Numbered from the stretch's first letter, positions 25,951-38,975 are shown. The stretch is DNA of 64,000 nucleotides from Acanthacorydalis orientalis (GCA_034766995.1 CM068317.1:7935001-7999000), one strand, 5' to 3'. Program-made: numbers and translations. The notes: a model not told the origin generated them from the sequence alone.

Positions 25951-27387
25951 TTTGCGTCAAGTTAAAATAGAATATTTCAATATCGATTTTAAATTTAAAT
26001 ATATACTTTTATATTATTTTATATTATTTTTTATTAATACAAACATGAAAGAAATATATAAATTCATAACTTCTTTTCTGATTTTTCTATATTATAAAAA
26101 ATTATTTAATTGTATTAACTATAGAAATATTAATTTCTTTTCACCAACTGATTGTTCAATTATTTTTTTTAACTTATTCTTATATACTTTAATTTTGTTA
26201 ATTCCACATATAAGCACTCTGTCATAACTTTAATATCAGTTCAAATATATTGGGTTTTGTTTCAGTATCAATCTGAAGAAGGGTAAAAAATTTAGTTTCC
26301 TGTATTTTTAGAACCAAATTCTTATAATTACTATTTGTAAATTAGAAAAGTTATGAAAAATTATTAATTTTGTTAATACAGTCAGTTTCTTTGCGAACGT
26401 GTTAGAAAGTTTATATTCGAAATCTTAAACATTTTGTAATTACGTTCGTGTCTCGTATACAAAGTGAATTATAAGTAGGTAATTTTGAAATACTGAAAAT
26501 ATATAAATGATATTAAAATATAAAGTAATTTATAATATAAAGATGAATTGTATAGAAATTCATTAGACAATTTTAATAATTTAATTTCTTATCAGTTATT
26601 TTATAATAGTACTGGAAGAGTAGTAACAATTGGAACGTTAATGTGCTGATCAATTATTTTTAATTGAAATTGGAACATATATGTTATGTTTAGGAAAGAA
26701 TAATTTGTTATATTAGTAAAATCTTAAATAATTAAACAGTAGATGCGCTGTATAACCAAAATATAATATCATATTACAGAATAAAAAAATAATGTTAATA
26801 AAATCGAAAATTATGATTTTTTTAGACAAATTTCATTTGTAATAATATTTTGATGTACTGATATTTTAATTTATAATAAAATTGAACAATTTTTACTTAT
26901 CTAAACCTATTTTTAGATTTGTCATTTTTATAAAACATATATTAAGAACATTCAAAAATCCATAATCTAAATCACAATATAACTGTTAAAGATAATAGTA
27001 CTGATAATTACAACTTTCATTATATATCGTTATAATTTTTTTTGGTTTTAAACTAAAAAAAATTATATAATAAGAGAGACGACTGTTCGTCATGGGTATT
27101 GAGAATTGTTTACAGGTAGACGCCTACGTTCACCGTGAGATTAAGTGTTGTGCGATTAATAAGCTTAAATCTTGACTGTGTTCCAAAACAACCAACAAAA
27201 GAAATAAGCAAATACTAATCTAAAGATACTAATTTACACACTTATTTTTTTCTGAACACAAATAGTCTTCTAAAAAGTATATAAAATAAATTATTATAAT
27301 AATATATTAAACCGTTTAGAATAAAACGCAGTTGAATATAAATAAATAATCAATTAGTAGTTTTAATTGACATTATTGCTAATAAAA

Positions 27388-27390
<3 letters not shown>

Positions 27391-27444
<54 letters not shown>
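27391..27444. repeat. (TA)n microsatellite
   Basis: Pure TA run, about 600 bp from the microexon. Confidence 0.95.
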
Positions 27445-27445
<1 letters not shown>

Positions 27446-28043
27446 CGGATAAAGCATTTATGTCCGTGAGAACTTACACATCTATTAATATTTAAAAACA
27501 TAAAAATCTGTATAAAAAATCTAATAAATAATTATGATTACGTGTAAGATTGTAAAGACTCGCATCCTATAGCTACACAGCAGGCAATACGAAATGTATT
27601 TCCATGTATTGCATTGTATTATAAATGTATGATATTGTATTGTTTCGGAATGTGTATTATTGTTATACATTATTTAAAAAAATGTATCGTTTAATGTGTT
27701 GTTTCTGTATAAACCTTGTTCTTGTCATTGGATTTAATATATATTAATATATCATTAACACTGTAATTATATATTATTTTCTAGATTCAAATTAATACAG
27801 TAATTGGATTAATGACTTTTTATTATTTCATAATAGTTATTTTTGAATTGATTTTAATATTTAAAATATTTTCAACGTGTAATTATTGAATAAATTTAAA
27901 AAACTATGATATATTACGCATTTTCGAATCAATATATTAAAATTGTTCATTAGAAAAGATATATAGGTGATGAATATGAGAGTCATTATATTTTCAAATA
28001 AAGAAAAACAAAAAAAATAATATGGAGGAAATTTCAATCTTAC

Positions 28044-28079
28044 CTAAAGGAAGTCCTCGATTCTCCCCTGACATCGAAC
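28044..28079 (-). CDS. ct: cut 36-nt microexon between CUT1 and the linker exon
   Basis: A 36-nt exon lies alone between a 9.9-kb and a 13.7-kb intron. Its acceptor is AATGTTTTAG|GT and its donor CCTTTAG|GTAAGA. It enters and leaves in phase 1, and joined to its neighbours it reads KKG-SMSGENRGLPL-GKDTG without a stop. Phases of the upstream exon (ends AAAAAAG) and downstream exon (begins GTAAAGAT) both fit. Because the length is a multiple of three with equal phases, skipping it also keeps the frame, so it could be a cassette exon. It sits in the variable segment between CUT1 and the MTEERIAHIL block. It is too short for ordinary gene finders; the call rests on splice signals plus exact phase fit and position. 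Confidence 0.85.
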   Translation of the reverse strand, partial: VRCQGRIEDFL

Positions 28080-28553
28080 CTAAAACATTAAAAATACAAT
28101 TAATACTGATGTAATCCGTACACTGCGTTGTTTTATTCTACGAATTTTTATAAAATATTTGTAAACATGCGTACAAATACAAACATATGTGTACATATAC
28201 CTATATAATAGAAATGTAAACAAGTTAACAAGAAATAATTTATTTATATATGATAATTTTACGAGATTTTGATTAATTTCAAATAATTAATTTAAATGCA
28301 AGAGAAAAAAATACAGTTCAAAACTTCGTATAATAATTTCAGTGAAATTAATAACAATAAGTAATTATAATTTTGAAAGAAAAAATTAAATGAATACAAG
28401 TCATTCGTGGAAATTGCACGCATGAAAAATAACTTCTAGGAAATGATTATTCAAAATTATTCACTTCACAACAGTACTGATATATACATATTTATAAGAA
28501 ATTAGATACCGTTAATAATTTTATATTTATTGTAGTTCACATATTTAATTGTG

Positions 28554-28558
<5 letters not shown>

Positions 28559-28616
<58 letters not shown>

Positions 28617-28634
28617 CATACATATGTGTGTGTG
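28559..28634. repeat. (TA)n array with a short (TG)n tail
   Basis: TA run followed by a brief TG tract, about 480 bp upstream of the microexon in gene order. Confidence 0.95.
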
Positions 28635-29229
28635 TTTATTTATGCTGTTATGTGATAGTAATCGTAAAAGTATTGAAAATTTGAGAAATAATAGCTTCAG
28701 TAATATTTAAAGTACTTGTGTATTTTTATACTTTCTGTCGAATAATATAAATATTTTCATATGGCCTCATGTGATTTATAAATAAAAATAATTAGACCAT
28801 AAATTGTGAAGATGTAAATTTAACTAAACATCATAGCGAGTATAGAAATAATTAATAATGAATTTGAAATATATTATTTTCTATTTAAATTCAATGTTAG
28901 AATTTTCGACATTTAAATAATCAGTTTGAATTTATTCATATGTTTAGAAATCTTTAAAATATTCGCTCGAACAATTTTCTTCTTGTAGTTAGGGATTAAA
29001 AAATATTTCTAATAATTCTTTAATTAATATTTCTTTTAACATAACAGTGAATTAAAAGTTGAAAGTAATTAATACCTTTTTGTGGAAGATTTTATATATA
29101 GTCATTGATCGTTTTATATAATTAAAATTTTAACTACCAGTAAATTCAATGCATATATTTTCTTTACATAGTTTCTTTTTTAGAATTATTTAAATTAGTT
29201 TCTATATAACATATAACAGAGAGGTAATA

Positions 29230-29708
29230 TTAAGTGTAAAAATTAATTAGGTGCTCTTTTTATAAAAAAATAAATATTTACAGAAAAATTTAATACATTT
29301 CAATATCCTCAAAATAATCCCTATTATTTTATATAACTATGCTCCACTGCTGGGTAACTGACGAATCCTTTGTCGAAAAAAAATGGCGGGTTGAGTCTAT
29401 GAAACTTAATGAATTTTTGGACTTTTCCACTGTTTCATATTTTATGTGTCACATCTTTCTCAAAGCCGAACAAATCATTCCTGCGGCTTCGATAGCATTT
29501 TTTTTAATTGGAATGCGAAAAACACTGTCTAATGTGCTGTTTTTCATTATGTTCAATATTGTTTTGTAAGGTTATGCCAACTGCTTGACCAAGGTAAATG
29601 TTACGTTTGACACTTCAAAATCCTAAAACAACGAGTAAATATTTTAACTATTAAAACAGAGTTATGACGGATTCAATTTAAAGGCACTGAATTAATTTTT
29701 ACACCTAA
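29230..29708 (-). mobile_element. Internally deleted mariner element, copy 1
   Basis: Inverted ends: left TTAAGTGTAAAAATTAATTA and right, on the minus strand, TTAGGTGTAAAAATTAATTC, each flanked by TA (29228-29229 and 29709-29710). On the minus strand a start MKNSTLDSVFRIPIKKNAIE leads into EAAGMICSALRK, like the mariner N-terminus (NAxxAAxxIC). Near the left end, a short piece ending NNRDYFED resembles the mariner C-terminal end before the stop. The catalytic middle is missing, so the copy is about 480 bp instead of about 1.3 kb and can only be moved in trans. Confidence 0.8.
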
Positions 29709-29999
29709 TAGTTCTCAGTAAAGGCATGAAATAACTATAGCAAAAACCTATATTGATTGTCTGATATATTGCAAAATCTGGCACGTAGTTTTAAAGTAAA
29801 TATTTTCAAAAACAATGATTGTTAAAAAATATATAAAAATGATTAAGAAAGAAATTATATTCACATAAAACGTTCGAATTTCAAATTATAACATGAATCA
29901 CGATCTTTATTCAATTAAATCTACCTTCTGGACGAGACTATGTTGTACATGATACAATGTAATAATTTCAATTAAAAAAAGAACCAAAACAAAACGTGT

Positions 30000-30305
30000 A
30001 TGTGGAAAGAACATTCGAGGAGAGGTCGGGGGCTCCCGTGCTATGTAATTAAAACACAAACGACGTCGTCCTCACGTGTTATTTAATAGTGCAGAGAACA
30101 AATTCGCCTGCAAAAGAAATAAAATAAATATGATCACCGATTAAGTTTGTCCGTCTGACATTTGCGTTAGTTCTTTTTTATGTTAATTAAGCGACGATCC
30201 TAAAATAGTGTTGAAGAAGTAAAATTTACGATGACACTAGTTTTATGGAGATCTAGCCAAACGGAACGAATGTTACGGAAACGACCGACGAAGATGGCTT
30301 ATATA
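30000..30305. promoter_or_regulatory. Small higher-GC intronic island
   Basis: Contains blocks such as GGAGAGGTCGGGGGCTCCCG and AACGACGTCGTCC with a CACGTG E-box-like site nearby. No repeat and no coding frame. A regulatory role is only a possibility. Confidence 0.2.
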
Positions 30306-30315
30306 GGTTGGTGGA

Positions 30316-30322
30316 TATATAT

Positions 30323-30380
<58 letters not shown>
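30316..30380. repeat. (TA)n microsatellite
   Basis: TA run of about 60 bp. Confidence 0.95.
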
Positions 30381-30384
<4 letters not shown>

Positions 30385-31423
30385 GTATACATACATGTAT
30401 ATTAATGTATACTATAATGTTGCTATTTACTGTGTTTGAATTGTGCATAATGAGTCACCAAGGTTGATGGTCCGCGAAATGAACGAAATCAACATGTATT
30501 CGAGGAAAAATTGCCAGTCAAGATCTATAGGGTAGATAGTATTCATATAACAACGATTCGTAATCCAGCATCGTAAATTTCGCGATGCTTTATATTTTCG
30601 CATATTCCTTGTACTATTCAAAAAAGATGGTTCACACTTTTTTTGTTCGCAGTTCGACGTTTATACATACGCAAGAATGTCTAAATAATACAATACGACA
30701 ATCTATCGCATATGTTAATATCGTTTAATAGAGGAAATATAAACTATTATTTTTTTGCATCAGATTCAATGCAAATTGTTTATTTGAAATGTTCTATTGG
30801 CTCATTAAAAAAAATAATGATTATATGTATGTTTGTACATGTTATCATCATCGTCATCTATTTGTCAGTTTATTATGAAATGAAGGTTTGTTTTAAATAG
30901 ATCCTGTTTCATTTGAAATTGTATTACATTTGGAAATTTAAATCTGAATAAGTTGATCAGAATTTATAAATAAAATATTTGATTGATACTTTTCACTTAG
31001 CATTTCTGAGAGTTTAACCTCAAAATTTACTATTAGAAAAGTTGAAAATGGAAATAAATTATTAAACTTCATTATTTTATATTCTATTAGATTATTAAAT
31101 TTTTTTCTTTCTTCTAAGAAAGAGTAATATTTCCTTTTATACATTAAATCTAATGATAATATTTATCAAATTTTATTGATATTTAAGATTGACAATGAAA
31201 ATAAGGATTGAAATGGAATTAATAACTTTATTTTGGAAATGTATTTTCATTGCAATTCTTTTCAATTTGGAAATGATAAATAAATACAGGTGTCTTTAAA
31301 ATTTATATTTAGTTTGATGAAAAAAATTATTTTTGTTGTATTAAATTTCAGAAATAATTTGATTTAAAAATATCCATAAGAAGAAAATAATAGTTTCAAG
31401 ATACAAGGTTCATAAAATATTTA

Positions 31424-31934
31424 TTAGGTGTATAAATTAATTCGGTGCCTTTTTTATAGAAAATATATATTTATGAAAAAATGGAATACATTTCAATCCT
31501 CAAAATATTATTATTTTATATAATTTTGCTCCATCTGTCAAGTAACTAATGCATCCTTTGTCGATAAAAGATAGTGGCGTTGAGCCGATCAATGCATTTT
31601 CTAATTTTTTTCACTATTTAGGCATTTTTTTGCATGTCTTGTGCGTTTAAATATCTTCCCCCTAGCTGAACAAATTATTCTCTTGACTTCAGCAGCATTT
31701 TTTTCAACTAGAATGTGAAAAGTATGCATACGTAACTAACATGCTACTTTTCGAATGTCATTGTGTTCACTACGGTTTTGTGGGTTATGCCAACTGATTG
31801 GACAATATATATATATAGTGTTTGTAAATGTTAAGATTGCCACTTTAAAATCCTAAAACTACGAGAAAATATTTTATTTAAGAACAGTTATGATTGACTC
31901 AATTTAAAGGCACTTAATTATTTTTGACACTTAA
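31424..31934 (-). mobile_element. Internally deleted mariner element, copy 2
   Basis: Same family and orientation as the copy 2.2 kb to the left: left end TTAGGTGTATAAATTAATTC, right end TTAAGTGTCAAAAATAATTA on the minus strand, each next to TA (31422-31423 and 31935-31936). The interior aligns along its length to copy 1 (the shared blocks TTTATATAA and CTCCA, then a CAAATTATTC and ATCCTAAAA order). It has more stops and a small TA insertion at about 31806. Confidence 0.8.
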
Positions 31935-32273
31935 TACAACGTCTGAAATATGAAAATAAAATAACATTGTATAAATATTTTTTTTAATTTTTGTATATCA
32001 ACAAAAAAAATGTAAACAATATTTTTTTTCTACTAAAAGTTTTCTTTTGAAAAGATTAATGAACAAATCATTAGGAATTAAAATTTATTTTCATTTTTAT
32101 TAAGCTCATTGTAATTAAATACACTCCTATATTAATTTTAAATCTATACTTGTATTCTAATAACTTATTTTTTTTAAAACTGATTGAAAGTTCGAACAAG
32201 TCTTATATTGGACATTTGTACTTATCAAATTGTTGTAATTTTATGATTAATAATTCATGGATGATGAAGTATC

Positions 32274-32308
<35 letters not shown>

Positions 32309-32819
32309 TGTTATAAAATATTTGTCATGAAAACATTAGCATTAGAAATAAAATTAGTCTTTTATTTAGGAACGGTTAGTCATGATGATAATAATCAGGA
32401 TATTATTTTTGATAAAAATAATCTGCAAATATATTTCTAAATTATTATTAAACATCCATTTTATTTATAAATTTATATAAACTTTCATTTGTTATACATA
32501 CAACTACATCGTATATTTGTGTATGTAAGTATATAGAAAACAATTTATATAAAAAAGGCCACAAACCTTTAGCGAAACAAACGAAAAGTTAATTGAATGA
32601 TTTAAAAAAAATCAAAAAATAGATCAATATTTTATACGAATATTATATATATATATATCAAAAATTAGATTAAGATCTATGAATATTCGTCACGAACTTT
32701 TATTATTGGTACAATTAGCATTCTGAATGAAATTCGCTATTAAAGAATTAATCCATCAACGATTTATATATTTATACACTTTTCTTTTTATTTCGAACTG
32801 TCATTTAAAATACATTTAC

Positions 32820-32990
32820 AGTTCATCGAAAACACGAACAAATCGTCGGATCGCTTTTAAAACCGCAATCCCGAGTCTTAAGCGCAGATGTTTAACGCGC
32901 TATTTGCAGAACGGTCGTTATTTGTACGAAACGAACGAACGTAGTCTTCATAAATTTTGTTTATGCATTTGTCGTCGAAGCGTTTGACAA
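32820..32990. promoter_or_regulatory. Small CpG-containing intronic island
   Basis: About 170 bp with many CG dinucleotides (AAATCGTCGGATCGC, GAAACGAACGAACGT) in otherwise AT-rich intron. No coding potential. Confidence 0.2.
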
Positions 32991-33535
32991 TTGTTAATAA
33001 GACAACTGCCAACAGTTTTGTTTTTATTCGCAAATCGTGTGCAGTATCTGGTTACTGCATTCTTGACATTTTTTTTTATTGTTTTCTTACAATAAATTAT
33101 GTGCAAATACTGTCTTGTACATACTGTGCATTAGGAACATAGTCTCTGATTGATATTAATTACCAAATTGGTTTTAATGTCTACATATATTCAGTTTATA
33201 TCTAAAAGATGCCCTTTGGGTTTCTTTCTACACGATTATTTCTTTTTATACACTCATTGTCCATTGTATTATCAATCGAATTGAATAAAAAAAATAATCT
33301 AAATTTTGTCAACCATTGATATAATTTAAAAAATAATCAATCTTTGAAAAATAATTATAAATATGTTATCATTATCAAATTTGAAAAAAGATAACTGTAA
33401 TAAATTTGTTTTTAAAAATTTAATATACTTTTTATACCTAAGTACCAATTATTAACATTTCTCTCAAAAATTATCTTAACAGCTAGAAATTTTTTATATG
33501 TATAGAAAAGTTACACAATTCAAAAATATCAGTTT

Positions 33536-33963
33536 TATTATTACAGAAATTAACTAGAGTTCTTTTTTTTTTCGAGAAAAAAAATGTCGTTTAATTACAA
33601 AATTCACTCAAAAAAAAACAAGTACCGGTTGTCAGTGCATTTTCGGACCCTACCACTGTTTTAGCATTTTTTCCATATTTTATGTGTCACAACATTTTCT
33701 CCCAAAGCTAAACAAATCATTCTCGTGGTTTTAGCAGTATTTTTTTAACTGGAATATGAAAAATATACATTGCCTACTAATATGCTTTTCGGATACTATC
33801 GATTCACTGCTGTTTGTGAGGTTATGCAAACTGATTATCCAAGATATATAGTGTTTTAAATGTTAAGAGACTTAAAAATCCTAAAACGACGAGAAAATAT
33901 CTTAATTTAAAACAGAGTTATGAGTGACTTAATTTAAAAGTACCGAGTTATTTTTGCATCTAA
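33536..33963 (-). mobile_element. Internally deleted mariner element, copy 3
   Basis: Third relative of the same family and orientation. The right end is clear (TTAGATGCAAAAATAACTCG on the minus strand, followed by TA at 33964-33965). The left end is decayed (about 33536). Shared internal blocks include TTTTATGTGTCACA, AACAAATCATTCTCG and AAATCCTAAAACGACGAGAA. A long TA array starts 10 bp beyond its right end. Confidence 0.75.
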
Positions 33964-33971
33964 TACTTTAC

Positions 33972-33973
<2 letters not shown>

Positions 33974-34060
<87 letters not shown>
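33974..34060. repeat. (TA)n-(TG)n microsatellite
   Basis: About 70 bp of TA with a TG tail, touching the third mariner copy. Confidence 0.95.
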
Positions 34061-34654
34061 GGGAGGGCGTGTTAGTATGTTGATTCAAGAGATAAGAACA
34101 CAAAACAGTATCATTTAATCGTTTTATATACAGCTACAATTAAATGAATAAAAAAATATACAAATGACAGTTGCACTGTGCTTCAGTTTCTGTTATATAA
34201 ACATTACAAATTTATTTTATTGAAGAATAAATATTGCGTTTAATTGATAATGACGCATTATATTTCGTTATATGCGTCATAATACAAGATTATACTTAAA
34301 TGTAGTATAATTATATGGACTTTCAAAATTGGAAAAGTGTCCAGTAAGTACACATTTTAACATAAAAGTTGAAGCGTCACAAATCTATCAACGAACTCTT
34401 GTTTTCTGTAATAAATTAAATCTATTTTTTGATATAATCCTAAATTTTCATCCTTACTTTCAGACTGTAAACCTTAAGTATATTTTAACTAGTAGAAAAA
34501 CAATAAATATAAAGAAAGTAAAAAAGAAATATCATTATATCAATTTCATTCATTCACGATAATAAGAATTAGTTATAACACCAAAGAGTTATAATTCAAT
34601 TGCGTGTGTAAATTGTATTTCGATTTGTCAACTTTACTGCGTATCACATTATGT

Positions 34655-34657
<3 letters not shown>

Positions 34658-34718
<61 letters not shown>
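34658..34718. repeat. (TA)n microsatellite
   Basis: TA run ending in CACAC. Confidence 0.95.
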
Positions 34719-34719
<1 letters not shown>

Positions 34720-35068
34720 GTTAGAAAATTATGCATGCAAAAGCTTTATCTGAACCCATAAAAGTTCTCATAAAAATAAATATATGATTTAAAACACATG
34801 CAGAAATCTCATTTTTAGTCTTTTATTGTGCGTGCTTAGATCCTATCTATATTATGTAAATGATTAGTTGACAAAACACTTTAAAGTGTTAAAAAATTTG
34901 TATGTGCAAATTTGTTAATTTGGACTATTTGATAAGTTGCATGTTTAATTTTAATGTTTCAAATAGTCCTGTTTTTCTAGTATGTATTTTTTACACGAAA
35001 TCAAACCAGTCATAGTTGCACTCCATTGCGGTGATTGTTCGTATTTGTATAGACTTACAACTCTATGC

Positions 35069-35074
<6 letters not shown>

Positions 35075-35124
<50 letters not shown>
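35075..35124. repeat. (TA)n microsatellite
   Basis: TA run of about 50 bp. Confidence 0.95.
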
Positions 35125-35128
<4 letters not shown>

Positions 35129-35352
35129 GTGTGTACAATATTTAACTTATCATGATTTGAAAGTATTGTATCGGCAAATACAATCAAATATTTATTATTG
35201 AATGTAAACTTATAATTTTCAGTTGAATATTTAATTGTTTCAAAAACAAATGTATTAATAGAAATAGTTGTACATTTTTTTATAAAAAGACATTTTAGGG
35301 GAAAAATAAATTATTGACTTAATTATTCATGTTTTGGTATTTTGTGTGCGTG

Positions 35353-35354
<2 letters not shown>

Positions 35355-35412
<58 letters not shown>
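35355..35412. repeat. (TA)n microsatellite
   Basis: TA run of over 50 bp. Confidence 0.95.
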
Positions 35413-35415
<3 letters not shown>

Positions 35416-36639
35416 ATCATAAATGCGTTTTTTTTAAAAGAAATATACACCATATTAAAGGTTTTCAACTGAAGTAGATTTTATTTTCAAAATGTATATA
35501 TGATTCATATCCTTAAAAATATCTTAATTGGTTTCATATTTTCTTAAAAATTTAAAACTTTTATACTTTTTCGAGTCTAGAATAAATACTAAGTTTAGTA
35601 TTTTTAATTTTTTTATGTGATAATTGTCTCTTGTAATTCAAACGATAGGATTTTATAATAAGGATGAGATTTTATCAATTAGAGACAAAATGTATTTAGT
35701 TAAAAAAATTAATCCGCTAATAAAACATTATGCTTGTATGTCAAAGGTATGAATATTTTTAAAATATTTTGTTCGAAAACTAAATAATTCTGTTGAGTTT
35801 TCATTTGTAATTCGTAATTACTCTGTGTTTCATAAAATATATTTTTAAAATATTTATATAAAATATAAATTTTCTTAATTTTAAAATATATCGAAGCGAC
35901 TTTATATTTATTTTTTAAATTAATGAATGTTGATTTAAAAGATCTGAAACAATTAACTAACTTATAATTTTATATAACTTACAATTTAAAGAAGAGGCTC
36001 AATTGAATTTTAAACTCTTAACCTCTGCTTTATATTGAAATATGATTCTACTAGACCGTAACAGTACGTTTTTAATGTATTATTTTATACAGAGAGTAAT
36101 CAAACAATAACAATCATATAACATGCTGAGAAACGTATGAATATACAAAAATTATAAAATTACAATCTATAGACTGTTTTTTTTCGTTTATGATTTCTAG
36201 TGACTAACAGAACCACTGTTAGTACAAGATTCCATTTCTTTTTATAAATAAAATTTATATAAAACATAATATTATGAAATATTCCCACTGGGGAATACAT
36301 ATTTATAGATACACATTGAATTATAAATAAGCACACGTATACACATTTAATAAACTTACTCTAAAAAAATATATTATAAAATCAAAAATAGTCACGGTTC
36401 GTGGAACACAAAAGTCAATTAGCTTTTTTATACATAAACAGATAAATAATAAACGTTAAATTGCGAATTATTCATCGTATTATTTAATAATATAACAATG
36501 ACCATACGTTTTTCCCATCAATCTGGAAAAAAATCGGACATATATATATATATATACAAAATATATGTACGAAGAAAAATAAGTTTTAGATATTATACCT
36601 ATATTCCGAATGCAATTTATTCATTAATCTCCAAGTGGA

Positions 36640-36960
36640 AATCATTGTTTCCTGTATAGCCGGACCCCCAACTGCTCTTTATATCTGTCTTACACATTTG
36701 CGAAGACCGAACAATGGTTAATTAACGAAAAATATATGTAATCGCACGACTTAATCACGATTTTAAATATGCTTGTATATATGTCTGTATGTGTGATTAT
36801 TTCGTTTACATCAATGACATTTTGGAATTTTTATAAGCCCCCGCGCTCTTATTCCATTGCTTTGACGAAGGTGTACATCGGAAATAGCCGCTAGAATCAA
36901 CAGTGCGAAGCGAAACATTCAAATTAACAAGGCTATTTAATTCTACATATACAGGATCGT
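36640..36960. promoter_or_regulatory. Higher-complexity intronic island, possible enhancer
   Basis: About 320 bp of balanced composition 1 kb from the CUT1 exon, with GCCGGACCCCCAACTGC and AAGCCCCCGCGCTC blocks, no repeat and no open frame. Function is inference from composition and position. Confidence 0.25.
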
Positions 36961-37970
36961 ATTGAAAAAATGACATATGGTCAATAGTTTTGGTGTATAG
37001 TTTTTTTTTTAATGGAGAAATAAGAAATAGTTCATGAAAATGAATATCGTATTATATATTGTAGTTTTTAGTAATTAAATTTAATTTTTAAAATGTACAC
37101 AATTATTTAAATTTTTTTAATAACTAATCATTTTCAAAGTAAATACATACAACTAAAATGGCACAATATCATAAATATTAAAACTAGAGGATGTAATATT
37201 TGCTAAAAAAAAGCATTATGAAAATTATTCATATTCATGCCTTCTTATGATATTATTTGAAAATATTTATAATAAACGATGGTTTTTTGTATAAAAATAA
37301 TATATATTATTAAACAGTTACTTTAAATTCAATTTTCATTATAACGTTAAATGACTCAAAATCATAAAATAATTGCCTTATTAGTACTTTAAATTGATAT
37401 ATATATATATAAATATATATGTATATATATGCATGTATGTATGTATATATTTGTACGTGGGGTTCTATAGAAGTGATAAATGCTACAAAATAAAATTAAG
37501 ATACGGATCTGTTGGACATTAAATAGGTGATGATATAAAGTCAATTAATTTCCGATTTCTTATTTATAAATGTATACGATTTTGAAGTCAATAAAGAAGA
37601 ACATATTTAAATTGTTTTAAATGTTGCAGTACTGTCAATATGCTTTGAAAATAGTATATATTCCATTTATTTTAATATATTATTAGTAGAATAATAATGG
37701 TTTTGCTTTAAGTCTTATAATTGATTTATAAACTGTCGAGTACTTCTATTAAAGTATAAAATAAATGTCCGTTATATTTGATTGGATTTGTCAGGTTTCA
37801 GTTTGAATATATAAATGTTTATCCTAGATTGTAATCGAATTCAAATATAGTTGACTATATTTATATACACATTGTGAGTACGAACGCGTATTGTTTTCTG
37901 TTGTTATTTTGTTTCCCGTGAAAAAAGTACTTTAAAAAAAATTGATTAGAGTATTTGATAAACCACTGAC

Positions 37971-38975
37971 CTTTTTTCGGTATCAGAGATTTCAACAGCA
38001 TGATCGCATTGTCGTCGCACGCCCACGCATGCATTTTCCTATAACTGTCACGTCCCTTCTCCGTTAACTTGTCCCACGGTTTCGGTTTCGACAGCAACTC
38101 AGATACGGTGCCCTGCGATAACCCCAACACGTATTTCGCGAACAATCTTTGGCCAATGTTGTGTATCGAAAGCAATTCGCGCACCCTCCTCGCGATATTC
38201 AACGTATCGAGATTCTGTGACGCATACTTGTCCATGTTATACCGTAACATTTCCTGCAGCCGCGCTTCCATTGGATCCCCTTTCGGTATGAGACTTTCGC
38301 CGAGACGGCCGACCATCGCGCCAGCCGGCATACCCAGTTCGTCCGCGAACCTAAACGTGCGATGTTCCTCGAAACGAAAAGGACTTTTCAGACTGTCATC
38401 ACCGCGTAAGAAGTTACACATAGCAGCCGCACTCAATGTCATGTTGTTGTTGCTGACATGATGGTTATTGTTGTCTTCAGCGGTGGGACTCTTCGATGAT
38501 GGCGGGCCAACTTGATGAAACGTTTCGGCGGGTGATGCGCGAGGACCAGAAGCCGAATCGGCAGGAATAGGCGTACTCGCTGAACTTTTACCGTCCGTTG
38601 AATCGGCAACGATTGGCGTCGTCGACTTTACCGGAACAGCGTCTGAAGAATTAGGAGGGGGAGACTGTAGATTTAATGGTGGCTGTTGAGTACAGTTGTT
38701 GCTGCTAGCTCCTGATGTCGGTGGTAAATTATGATTTGTCGCTAATATCGTGCGTTCTAAACTTCGTCGCCAATTAGCGACAATTTCTTCACCGAGTATC
38801 GGGCCGAACTGCTCAACGTTTTGCAATGGCGGCGGGAGTAAGGATGCAGTGGCGGCGGGTGACGCTTGTTGTTGAAGATGATGGTTTGGTGTTTGTGGTT
38901 GAGATGGTGGTAACTGATGGTCAGGAGTCTGTGATGGTGCAGGAGGTACGACTGATGGTAGTACTGGTGGTAGAC
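37971..38975 (-). CDS. ct: cut exon encoding CUT repeat 1
   Basis: Acceptor GGTTTTCCTTCTCAG|GT and donor AAAAAAG|GTCAGT give 1005 nt, phase 1 in and phase 1 out. The first half is a Pro/Ser/Gln-rich linker (VLPSVVPPAPSQTPDHQ, then QQQASPAATASLLPPPLQ). A block almost identical to fly Cut follows (GRLGESLIPKGDPMEARLQ, MLRYNMDKYASQNLDTLN), then CUT1 with the signature IGQRLFAKYVLGLSQGTVSE, the SKPKPWDKL core and the end DDNAIMLLKSLIPKK. CUT repeats are helical DNA-binding domains; CUT1 usually cooperates with CUT2 for fast, transient binding. The frame runs on past the donor for 36 more codons to a stop at 37861, so intron retention would give a protein ending after CUT1. The frame as far as 38826 needs no ATG because the exon is internal. 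Confidence 0.97.

Larger units (their letters stand above)
14295..28043 (-). other. ct: cut intron, 13.7 kb
   Basis: The largest intron lies between the microexon and the linker exon. It holds TA arrays, a piggyBac-type MITE near 17.0-17.3 kb, a mariner fragment at 20.75-21.0 kb, and islands of higher complexity at about 18.24-18.48, 22.6-23.15 and 24.5-25.15 kb. The other short open frames contain TA-repeat translation or have no recognisable coding character, so I call no gene in it. Confidence 0.85.
28080..37970 (-). other. ct: cut intron, 9.9 kb
   Basis: Intron between the CUT1 exon and the microexon, donor GTCAGT. It contains three related internally deleted mariner copies (29.2, 31.4 and 33.5 kb), large TA arrays and three small higher-GC islands (about 30.0-30.3, 32.82-32.99 and 36.64-36.96 kb). 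No convincing coding sequence is seen. Confidence 0.85.

Noticed and set aside
29339..29569. Plus-strand frame of 76 codons
   Set aside because: Lies inside the first deleted mariner copy, antisense to its remnant.
38069..38461. Plus-strand frame of 130 codons
   Set aside because: Antisense shadow of the CUT1 exon, whose conserved domain is on the minus strand.
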